Source: a virus
Reading direction: 5' to 3' (one strand)
Virus record (IMG/VR): IMGVR_UViG_3300017762_002163
Location: 1 to 20,415 of that record
DNA: 20,415 nt
A program made the translations under genes and the position numbers. The notes under the pieces were generated by a model. It saw nothing but the letters and a program-made list of their open reading frames with translations. It made no database searches and was not told the DNA's origin. Shown in pieces: positions 13,674 through 19,893 of the stretch (its first letter is position 1; the number at the start of each line of letters is the position of its first letter).

Positions 13674-14502
13674 ATTAAAGATTGCAATTGTTGGACATGG
13701 TTTTGTCGGTAAAGCTATTGATCACGGTTTTAATGATTATAACTGTACCAAAATCATCATTGATCCTAAATATGGAAATAGTGTCGATAGTATTAAATCG
13801 CTAGATGTAGATGTTTCTTTTGTGGCTGTTCCAACCCCTATGGGTAAAGATGGTGAGATTGATTCATCTATTGTGATAGAAACTGTAAAAAAACTTAAAC
13901 AACGGCGTAGTGGCATTATAGTAATTAAATCCACAGTAACACCTGATATTATTAAATCTCTTACTAGAGGAGGTGGTACAAGTTCAAGAGTTGTCTATAA
14001 CCCAGAATTCCTAACAGAAATTAATGCTAATTCTGATTTTATAAATCCAGATATGCATGTATTTGGTGGACATAAAGAAACCACACTACGATTAGAAGAA
14101 ATTTATAAAGAATATAGTTTATGTAAACCGTGTCCAGCTTTTCATATGTCTGCTACAGAAGCCAGCTTTGTGAAGTATGGTCTTAACTGTTTTCTTGCTA
14201 CCAAAGTTTTGTGGTTTAATCAATTCTATGATGTGGTAGAAAAGTTTGGTGGAAATTTCGGTCATATAGTAAATGCTATTGGTACCGATCCACGTATTGG
14301 TACATCACATACTAGAGCACCAGGCTTTGATGGTAAACGTGGCTATGGTGGTGCTTGTTTCCCAAAAGATACATCTGCATTTAACACTTTCTCTAACCAA
14401 GAGTTTAGCGTTTTAAACGAGGTTATTCGAGCAAATAATGAATATAGAAAAGAATATGAAAAAGATTCTCGTGAGCTAGAGCAAAACGTAAGCTATGCTT
14501 GA
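13663..14502 (+). CDS. Short UDP-glucose 6-dehydrogenase (279 aa)
   Basis: Oxidises UDP-glucose to UDP-glucuronate with NAD. The N-terminal Rossmann fold has KIAIVGHGFVGKAI (about 5-18); FVAVPTPMGKDGEID follows; then VIKSTVTP, YNPEFLTE, the linker helix with KYGLNCFLATKVLWFN, and the catalytic cysteine in GYGGACFPKDT (Cys232). The usual C-terminal UDP-binding domain is absent: typical enzymes have about 390-450 residues and this ends soon after NEVIRANNEYR. I chose ATG 13663 (AAGGAAG nine bases upstream) over an in-frame ATG at 13618, because the protein then begins at the first strand. Short forms exist in phages, so this is probably a natural variant and not a fragment. It pairs with the epimerase upstream. 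Confidence 0.86.
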   Translation: MGSKLKIAIVGHGFVGKAIDHGFNDYNCTKIIIDPKYGNSVDSIKSLDVDVSFVAVPTPMGKDGEIDSSIVIETVKKLKQRRSGIIVIKSTVTPDIIKSLTRGGGTSSRVVYNPEFLTEINANSDFINPDMHVFGGHKETTLRLEEIYKEYSLCKPCPAFHMSATEASFVKYGLNCFLATKVLWFNQFYDVVEKFGGNFGHIVNAIGTDPRIGTSHTRAPGFDGKRGYGGACFPKDTSAFNTFSNQEFSVLNEVIRANNEYRKEYEKDSRELEQNVSYA

Positions 14503-14644
14503 ATTATTAATATATGCTATTTGTATATATCTGATAATAATATTACTACAGATTTTATTTAAACCACTAATTGCAATATTAGTAATTTTTATTACACTAT
14601 TTTTATTAGAAAAATATGATATTTTTTATATACATCTATTGTAA
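14495..14644 (+). CDS. Small hydrophobic membrane protein (49 aa)
   Basis: ATG 14495 overlaps the dehydrogenase stop by 8 bases. Almost the whole peptide is hydrophobic: two likely membrane helices (about residues 3-21 and 25-40) split by FKP, with an aromatic tail (EKYDIFYIHLL). Leu/Ile-rich A+T-rich DNA can give such ORFs by chance, but the overlap and even helix lengths support a real gene. The uvsX promoter overlaps its final codons. Function unknown; small phage membrane proteins include holin-like and superinfection-exclusion peptides. Confidence 0.5.
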   Translation: MLELLIYAICIYLIIILLQILFKPLIAILVIFITLFLLEKYDIFYIHLL

Positions 14645-14657
14645 TTTGGTTTATAAT
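14629..14657 (+). promoter_or_regulatory. Promoter for uvsX
   Basis: -35 TATACA (14629-14634, one change from the window consensus), 17-base spacer, -10 TATAAT (14652-14657). GAGGAG and ATG 14690 follow after a leader of about 26 bases. Confidence 0.65.
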
Positions 14658-14689
14658 ATATAAATTAATACTATACAGAGGAGTATTGT

Positions 14690-15736
14690 ATGTCAATTAT
14701 GGACAAACTCAAGAAGAATTCAAAACTATCCCACACATCGGTTCTTTCTGAGTCTAAATTTTTTACTGAAAAAGATATGGTTCCAACAGATGTCCCTATG
14801 ATTAATGTTGCACTATCTGGTTCGGTAGATGGTGGGTTAGCCCCAGGTCTTACAGTTCTTGCGGGACCTTCTAAACACTTTAAAACTTCTTTTGCCTTAC
14901 TTATGGCAGCTGCCTATTTAAAGGCATATCCAGATGCAGTAATGCTATTCTATGATTCAGAGTTTGGATCACCTCAGAGTTATTTTGAACAATTCGGTGT
15001 TGATACATCTCGTGTTCTTCATACACCAATTACTAATGTTGAAGAATTAAAATTTGACTTAATTGGTCAACTAGAAGAATTAGATAGAAACGATAAAGTT
15101 GTGGTTGTTATTGATTCTATTGGTAACTTAGCATCAAAGAAAGAATTAGAAGACGCTAAGAATGAAAAGTCTGTAGCAGATATGTCTCGTGCAAAAGCAC
15201 TTAAAGGCTTATTCCGTATGAGTACACCATATCTTGCTATGAAGAATATTCCACTTATTGCAGTAAATCATACATATCAAGAGATTGGTTTATTTCCTAA
15301 AGCTATTGTATCTGGCGGAACTGGTATATACTATAGTGCAGATAATATTTGGATTATTGGTCGCCAACAAGATAAGAAAGGTACCGAGATTCAAGGTTAT
15401 CACTTTGTGATTAATGTGGAGAAATCACGATATGTTAAAGAAAAGTCAAAGATTCCTATTACTGTGTCTTGGGAAGGTGGTGTCAAGTCTTATTCTGGCT
15501 TGCTCGATTGTGCTCTTGCTGGTGGTTATGCTGTTAAGCCTTCCAATGGCTGGTATGCTACTGTTGATCAATCTTCTGGAGAAGTTGGACCTAAAGTTCG
15601 GTACGATGGAACTCTTGATAAGTCCTTCTGGGATCCGATCTTTGCTGAAACGGATTTTAAAGATTTCCTAAAGAAGCAATATAGCATCGGTCATCAGTCT
15701 CTTGTTGAAATGGATGAAATTGTGGTTGAAGAGTAA
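14690..15736 (+). CDS. uvsX: UvsX RecA-like recombinase (348 aa)
   Basis: T4-type strand-exchange protein acting in recombination-dependent replication and repair. The ATP-binding loop is AGPSKHFKTS (about 58-67), the T4 UvsX-like variant of the Walker A motif without the canonical GKT. Walker B is VVVVIDSIGNL (Asp142). APGLTVLAGP before the loop, NVEKSRYVKEKSKIPITVSWEGG and the acidic C-terminus EMDEIVVEE also fit. Length is near T4 UvsX (about 390), slightly short. ATG 14690 has GAGGAG upstream; an internal ATG three codons later is a weaker choice. It is followed with a one-base overlap by a small gene and then the helicase, as in T4 where gene 40 lies between uvsX and 41. Confidence 0.95.
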   Translation: MSIMDKLKKNSKLSHTSVLSESKFFTEKDMVPTDVPMINVALSGSVDGGLAPGLTVLAGPSKHFKTSFALLMAAAYLKAYPDAVMLFYDSEFGSPQSYFEQFGVDTSRVLHTPITNVEELKFDLIGQLEELDRNDKVVVVIDSIGNLASKKELEDAKNEKSVADMSRAKALKGLFRMSTPYLAMKNIPLIAVNHTYQEIGLFPKAIVSGGTGIYYSADNIWIIGRQQDKKGTEIQGYHFVINVEKSRYVKEKSKIPITVSWEGGVKSYSGLLDCALAGGYAVKPSNGWYATVDQSSGEVGPKVRYDGTLDKSFWDPIFAETDFKDFLKKQYSIGHQSLVEMDEIVVEE

Positions 15737-16050
15737 TGGGCAAGTATGTAGAAAATAAAGATTACGAATTAATATCAGATGAAAATATTAATGAAGTATG
15801 GAATGTTAGAATACTTGAAGGAGAGTTTAACGAGGTTGTAATTCGTTACGGTTCTATTCGTGTTGATGGTAAGACTCCAGAAAATGACGAAGAACTGGAT
15901 TTACATTTTGACTTTGAAGTTATCTCAGCACCAGATGAAGACCTTACGGCAGAAGATATTGGTTTACAATTAGCTGCGGGTGATTTATTATATAGTATAT
16001 TAGAATCTTCCATAGAAAACAAAGAAGAAATCCATTTAAAAGAGGTGTAA
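15736..16050 (+). CDS. Acidic unknown protein between uvsX and helicase (104 aa)
   Basis: Start ATG shares one base with the uvsX stop (TAATG). The protein is acidic and beta-rich in its first half (VWNVRILEGEFNEVVIRYGS), with an acidic helix later (DEDLTAEDIGLQLAAGDLLY). It occupies the position of T4 gene 40 but shows no membrane segment and no resemblance I can see to gp40. It is probably a conserved marine-phage protein. It ends two bases before the helicase start and contains that gene's ribosome site. Function unknown. Confidence 0.8.
   Translation: MGKYVENKDYELISDENINEVWNVRILEGEFNEVVIRYGSIRVDGKTPENDEELDLHFDFEVISAPDEDLTAEDIGLQLAAGDLLYSILESSIENKEEIHLKEV
15963..15991 (+). promoter_or_regulatory. 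Possible weak promoter upstream of the helicase
   Basis: -35 TTTACA (15963-15968), 17-base spacer, -10 TATTAT (15986-15991), one change from TATAAT. It lies inside the preceding gene, about 60 bases before the helicase start. The spacing matches the other promoters, but A+T-rich coding DNA could produce it by chance. Confidence 0.35.
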
Positions 16051-16052
16051 AT

Positions 16053-17429
16053 TTGAACACTAATATAGAACAAGTTGTTCTTAAAAATATTCTTACTAAC
16101 GAAAAATATATGCGAAAGGTCCTTCCCTTCGTAAAACCCGATTACTTTGAAGGTGTCTATAAGATGCTATTTAAGCAAGCAGGTATGTTTGTTGCAAAGT
16201 ATAATAAACTTCCGACAGCGGAAGCATTTAAGATTGAAATTGATCAGGCTGATAACTATAATGACGAACAGTATAGACATGCTGTTGAAATTATTCCTAG
16301 TTTATTTGAAGAAGAAGCGTCTGATGAAACTTGGTTAAATGATACTACAGAAAAATGGTGTCAAGACCGTGCTTTATATAATGCTGTTATGGAATCAATC
16401 TCCATCATTGATGGCAAACATCAGAGTTTAACAAAAAATGCTTTACCGGATATTCTCACGAAAGCGCTCGGCGTCTCGTTCGACCCCAACATCGGTCACG
16501 ACTATATTGAAAACTTTGAAGAGCGATTTGAATTCTACCACCGTGACGAAGAAAGATTACCTTTCGATCTTGACTACTTTAACAAGATTACAAAGGGAGG
16601 TATTCCAAACAAAAGTCTTAATGTCTGTCTTGCTGGTACTGGTGTTGGTAAATCTTTATTTATGTGTCACTGTGCTGCTGCTAATCTAAATCAAGGTAAG
16701 AATGTTTTATATCTTACTATGGAGATGGCAGAAGAAAGAATAGCAGAACGAATTGATGCTAACTTACTTGATATACCAATTGACCAGTTAGAACATCTTA
16801 GTAAAGAGATGTTTGCAGAACGAGTCAGGGGTCTTTCATCTAAAACAAATGGTAAACTTATTATTAAAGAATATCCGACTGGATCAGCTCACGCTGGTCA
16901 CTTTCGTGCTTTATTAAATGAGTTAAAATTAAAGAAATCATTTGAACCTGATATCATTTATATTGATTATTTGAATATCTGTTCTTCAAGTAGAATGAAA
17001 GGAATGGGTGGTGCAATTAACTCATACAACTACATTAAAGCAATTGCTGAAGAACTACGAGGTCTTGCGGTGGAGTTTGACTTACCGATCGTTACTGCAA
17101 CGCAGACGACTAGGTCTGGTTATAGTAACTCGGATATTGGGCTTGAAGATACGTCCGAGTCTTTTGGATTACCCGCTACCGCAGACCTCATGTTCGCCCT
17201 TATCTCTACAGAAGAACTTGAGGGAATGGGACAACTCGCAGTCAAACAATTAAAGAATAGATATAATGATCCTACATATAAGAAGCGGTTTGTGATTGGT
17301 ATAGATAGATCAAAGATGAGATTATTTGATGCTCATGAAGGCGAGCAAACATTAATAGATGATACTCCAGTATTTGATAAAACAAATAATGGTATAAATG
17401 CAAAGAAATTTGAAGGTTTTAAATTATAA
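16053..17429 (+). CDS. 41: Replicative DNA helicase, T4 gp41/DnaB-like (458 aa)
   Basis: Hexameric 5'-3' helicase that unwinds DNA at the fork and works with a primase. The N-terminal helical domain spans about residues 1-150. The RecA-like core begins near KGGIPNKSLNVCLAGTGVGKS with Walker A GTGVGKS at 195-201; Walker B is DIIYIDYLNIC (about 316-326), and a later TATQTTRSG resembles the DnaB sensor region. The length is close to T4 gp41 (475). The start is TTG 16053, supported by AGAGGTG just upstream and by the N-terminus MNTNIEQVVLKNIL; no suitable ATG exists. Two stretches (about 16454-16500 and 17065-17200) are much richer in G+C and rarer codons than the rest. Confidence 0.94.
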   Translation: MNTNIEQVVLKNILTNEKYMRKVLPFVKPDYFEGVYKMLFKQAGMFVAKYNKLPTAEAFKIEIDQADNYNDEQYRHAVEIIPSLFEEEASDETWLNDTTEKWCQDRALYNAVMESISIIDGKHQSLTKNALPDILTKALGVSFDPNIGHDYIENFEERFEFYHRDEERLPFDLDYFNKITKGGIPNKSLNVCLAGTGVGKSLFMCHCAAANLNQGKNVLYLTMEMAEERIAERIDANLLDIPIDQLEHLSKEMFAERVRGLSSKTNGKLIIKEYPTGSAHAGHFRALLNELKLKKSFEPDIIYIDYLNICSSSRMKGMGGAINSYNYIKAIAEELRGLAVEFDLPIVTATQTTRSGYSNSDIGLEDTSESFGLPATADLMFALISTEELEGMGQLAVKQLKNRYNDPTYKKRFVIGIDRSKMRLFDAHEGEQTLIDDTPVFDKTNNGINAKKFEGFKL

Positions 17430-17440
17430 GGAATTAAATC

Positions 17441-17725
17441 ATGGCTAAAAGTAAAGGCGGAAAATCAAGTGGGAATGTTTCTCAGGGCATTCATTCAAAT
17501 GTAAGTAAAACTATTCGTAAAGAAATGCGAAGAGATTACCTTAATTCACAGATGCGAGTATTAAATCAACAAAAGGCTTTACGTCAAGGTAAAGATATTG
17601 TTATGACAATTGAAAATCCAAATAAAGCAGAAACAAATAAACCTTTTATTCGTCAGAGAATTTCTGGTAAATCATACATTGATTATATGAAAAATAAAAC
17701 CTATGTTATGAAAGAAGTACAATGA
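17441..17725 (+). CDS. Basic unknown protein (94 aa)
   Basis: A Lys/Arg/Ser/Asn-rich protein: N-terminal MAKSKGGKSSGNVSQG is probably disordered. A helical stretch follows (TIRKEMRRDYLNSQMRVLNQQKAL), and the end is SGKSYIDYMKNKTYVMKEVQ. The strong positive charge suggests contact with nucleic acid or with the acidic helicase partner, but no motif confirms this. It starts 11 bases after the helicase stop with AAGGA upstream, and its stop overlaps the next start (ATGA). Confidence 0.75.
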   Translation: MAKSKGGKSSGNVSQGIHSNVSKTIRKEMRRDYLNSQMRVLNQQKALRQGKDIVMTIENPNKAETNKPFIRQRISGKSYIDYMKNKTYVMKEVQ

Positions 17726-17895
17726 GCGAGAATACATACTATTGTACAATGAAGGGGTTGCTACCGGCATTTTTAGTTATAGTTTTCATTATTATCGGTA
17801 TACCAATTCTTGCACTTATGGCTATGGTCGGGCTTGAAGAGTATGCTCGCTATTGTAATGTGAGCTGGTTGCCTTGTTTTGGTATTAGCCGATGA
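17722..17895 (+). CDS. Single-helix membrane protein (57 aa)
   Basis: ATG 17722 overlaps the previous stop (ATGA), and its TGA overlaps the next ATG (17892). It encodes MSENTYYCTMKGL, a membrane helix of about 22 residues (roughly 13-35), and a short tail with three cysteines in the protein overall after the N-terminus (Cys45 and Cys52 in the tail, Cys8 before the helix). Matched overlaps at both ends support translation. Function unknown. Confidence 0.62.
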   Translation: MSENTYYCTMKGLLPAFLVIVFIIIGIPILALMAMVGLEEYARYCNVSWLPCFGISR

Positions 17896-18128
17896 CTGAT
17901 TATAATAATGATGAATTTAAAGCCTGCTACAATAAAGTTATAAATGCGGTAAATAGTATGGTAGAAAATAATAATGAACCTTTAATGATTGCAGCCGTTC
18001 TTACAACAACAGGGTTAAGTTTATATCGGTCTTTATTACCTGAAGAAGATTATGATAAAATGCTAGAAGTTATGGTTGAATTTAAAGATGATATTAATTC
18101 ATATCAACATAGAGGATATTTAAATTGA
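17892..18128 (+). CDS. Unknown helical protein (78 aa)
   Basis: A short soluble protein, mostly helical (NKVINAVNSMVENN; PLMIAAVLTTTGLSLYRSLL; YDKMLEVMVEFKDDINSY). The middle helix is hydrophobic but contains polar residues and is more likely a core helix than a membrane anchor. It overlaps the membrane peptide upstream by 4 bases and the ThyX gene downstream by 4 (TTGA). Small proteins of this pattern occur in T4-like marine phages; I cannot name a function. Confidence 0.72.
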   Translation: MTDYNNDEFKACYNKVINAVNSMVENNNEPLMIAAVLTTTGLSLYRSLLPEEDYDKMLEVMVEFKDDINSYQHRGYLN

Positions 18129-18814
18129 AAGTTAGATTATTGGCATATAGCCAACCGATGAAACACGTGCACTCTGGAGAGCCAGGGATTATGGGTTTAG
18201 ATAATATTCAAGATCTGATTGCATATTGCGCTAGAGTATCAAATCCCGGCAACCAAGCCAATACTAAAACAACACCAAAGCTTTTATCATATTTAATTAA
18301 ACATAAGCATTGGTCTCCATTTGAAATGGCTTCAGCCACAATGGAGATTGAGACTACAAGAGATATTGCTCGTCAGTTTCTTCGGCATAGATCATTTTCT
18401 TTCCAAGAGTTTTCACAGAGATATGCAGATCCAAATGATATGGGAGAAGCATTTGTTATTCGTGAAGCCAGACTTCAAGACGAAAAGAATCGGCAAAATA
18501 GTATAAAGAATGATGATACTGCTCTTGAAGCTTGGTGGCATGCACAGCAGCAGTTTATGATTGATCATACTAAAAGAATTTACAAAGAAGCAAGAGAAAG
18601 GGGTATTGCAAAAGAACAAGCAAGAGCCATTTTACCAGAAGGTAATACGGTTTCTCGTTTATATGCGAATGGTACTATTAGATCATGGATTCATTATATT
18701 GAGCTACGTTCAGCAAACGGAACTCAACAAGAACATATGGATCTAGCAATAGAAACTGCAAAAGCAATTGCTCAGATTTATCCTTCAGTAGAAAATTTTA
18801 TTCAAGAGGAGTAG
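18125..18814 (+). CDS. thyX: Flavin-dependent thymidylate synthase ThyX (229 aa)
   Basis: Makes dTMP from dUMP using FAD, NADPH and methylene-tetrahydrofolate, supplying thymidylate for phage replication. The ThyX signature RHRx7S is present as RHRSFSFQEFS (Arg87 to Ser97), followed by QRYADP. HKHWSPFEMA before it and ARAILPEGNTVSRLYANGTIRSW after it are further family segments. Length is normal. The start is TTG 18125, overlapping the previous stop (TTGA), with AGAGGA about 10 bases upstream; it begins MKVRLLAYSQP. Some phage thymidylate-synthase relatives make modified pyrimidines; nothing here marks this one as such, though the TAGT-like gene makes the question worth asking. Confidence 0.94.
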   Translation: MKVRLLAYSQPMKHVHSGEPGIMGLDNIQDLIAYCARVSNPGNQANTKTTPKLLSYLIKHKHWSPFEMASATMEIETTRDIARQFLRHRSFSFQEFSQRYADPNDMGEAFVIREARLQDEKNRQNSIKNDDTALEAWWHAQQQFMIDHTKRIYKEARERGIAKEQARAILPEGNTVSRLYANGTIRSWIHYIELRSANGTQQEHMDLAIETAKAIAQIYPSVENFIQEE

Positions 18815-18818
18815 ACCA

Positions 18819-19037
18819 ATGGGAAGAAAACTTTCAACTTATTATTCGGATCACGGAAAGGGTTACTGTGAAATCCATTTTGATTTTAAAGAAGAATATG
18901 GTTATATAAAATACTTTGATAATAATGAAAAGTTATTTTTTACTGAAGATTATAGAAATAAATCAATGCAATATATAGAAGATGCCGCCGAAAATTGGGC
19001 TCTCGGTATTAAACTTCTTGAATCAGAATATCATTGA
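18819..19037 (+). CDS. Unknown small protein (72 aa)
   Basis: ATG 18819 has AGAGGAG upstream, in the last codons of thyX. Starts MGRKLSTYYSDHGKGYCEIHFD, alternates beta-like strands rich in Tyr/Phe (GYIKYFDNNEKLFFTEDY), and ends in a helix (IEDAAENWALGIKLLESEY). No known motif. The strand-rich body with a C-terminal helix suggests a compact domain of the kind common among small T4-like phage proteins. Confidence 0.72.
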   Translation: MGRKLSTYYSDHGKGYCEIHFDFKEEYGYIKYFDNNEKLFFTEDYRNKSMQYIEDAAENWALGIKLLESEYH

Positions 19038-19042
19038 CACTT

Positions 19043-19210
19043 ATGGCATTTCAATCCAGTAAAGAAATTATTTGGCATATAACTTGTTCTAGCTGCAAAT
19101 TTTACTTTACTCTTCCTACTATGGAAGAAAAATATATGATTGATAGAGGTCAGTTACACTGTCCTGGATGTGGAAAAAAGCAAGGCGTAAAGATAATAAA
19201 AAGCGATTAA
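19043..19210 (+). CDS. Zinc-ribbon peptide (55 aa)
   Basis: ATG 19043 is five bases after the previous stop. It encodes two CxxC knuckles, Cys15-x-x-Cys18 (TCSSCK) and Cys40-x-x-Cys43 (HCPGCGKK), separated by 21 residues, a standard four-cysteine zinc ribbon. Such peptides bind nucleic acid or protein partners; there is no other domain. The TAA is one base before the next ATG. It is short, but the paired CxxC motifs are good evidence for a real gene. Confidence 0.72.
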   Translation: MAFQSSKEIIWHITCSSCKFYFTLPTMEEKYMIDRGQLHCPGCGKKQGVKIIKSD

Positions 19211-19211
19211 T

Positions 19212-19883
19212 ATGCATAACACACATGGTTTTGAAGAAGAAGAAAATGAACACGATGTTATAGACAAAGTGTATAGTGATATAAAACCAAGAAAGCAACC
19301 CAGTAAATGGGTTGCTAATCTTAAAAATATGTCTGGTGAAAAATATAAAATATCTGGTATGTTAGATAGTATAGAATATCAAGCTGCTGAATATATAGAA
19401 TATCTTGAAAGTTTAGTGAATAAATATCATCTAGCAAATGATGCTTTTACAGGAGGTTTACCAGTGGCATATAGAACTAGCGCAAACTTATTTGAATCCG
19501 GAGAATTTATAAGTCATGCGGGTTTAAAACTTAATTGGAAGCTTGAGTGCGATGCCATTAAACCTGAAGAGTGGCACGTACTTGCTAAGATGATAAAAGA
19601 ATATGAGCACCAGCCTTGGCAAAAAGCAGTAGGTATTCCAACTGGTGGTTGGGCCTTAGGTAATGCACTTGACAAATATTCTACTGGAAATCCTAATGAT
19701 CCAATTCTTATTGCAGATGATGTATATACAACAGGAACAAGCTTTAAAGAATTTGTACAAGCTTCATATTCAGATGTTGCAACTATACAATGGTGTGTAT
19801 TTGCAAGACAGCCCACAATAGGCAAAGTAAAGGCTCTATTTACTATGCCAGATAAAGGTAGACACGGATCCATTTGGGAATAG
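19212..19883 (+). CDS. Phosphoribosyltransferase-like protein (223 aa)
   Basis: The C-terminal half (from about residue 90) is a type I PRTase fold: ECDAIKPEEWHVLAKMI, the loop GIPTGGWALGNAL (about 141-153), and the PRPP-binding motif PILIADDVYTTGTSF (about 164-178). It should transfer or hydrolyse a 5-phosphoribosyl group on a base; orotate-type enzymes are the nearest in pattern. The N-terminal 80 residues are acidic, then helical, and not recognised. The start ATG has no clear ribosome site. An internal in-frame GTG at 19464 (residue 85) is preceded by a perfect AGGAGG, so a shorter 139-residue product containing just the PRTase part may be made. Confidence 0.8.
   Translation: MHNTHGFEEEENEHDVIDKVYSDIKPRKQPSKWVANLKNMSGEKYKISGMLDSIEYQAAEYIEYLESLVNKYHLANDAFTGGLPVAYRTSANLFESGEFISHAGLKLNWKLECDAIKPEEWHVLAKMIKEYEHQPWQKAVGIPTGGWALGNALDKYSTGNPNDPILIADDVYTTGTSFKEFVQASYSDVATIQWCVFARQPTIGKVKALFTMPDKGRHGSIWE
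19294..19316 (+). repeat. Perfect 9-bp hairpin inside the PRTase gene
   Basis: AGCAACCCA (19294-19302) pairs exactly with TGGGTTGCT (19308-19316) across a 5-base loop. No T-run follows. It lies in codons 28-35 of the phosphoribosyltransferase-like gene and could affect translation or mRNA decay. Confidence 0.65.
19451..19466 (+). promoter_or_regulatory. Internal ribosome-binding site and GTG start in the PRTase gene
   Basis: AGGAGG at 19451-19456, seven bases before an in-frame GTG at 19464-19466. It is one of the strongest Shine-Dalgarno sequences in the window, and it sits at the border between the unassigned N-terminal part and the PRTase domain. Confidence 0.5.
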
Positions 19884-19893
19884 GAAATATATT

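Noticed and set aside
19514-19873. Long minus-strand open frame opposite the PRTase domain
   Set aside because: The + strand has a clear PRPP-binding motif in this stretch, and the minus frame shows no recognised motif or ribosome site.
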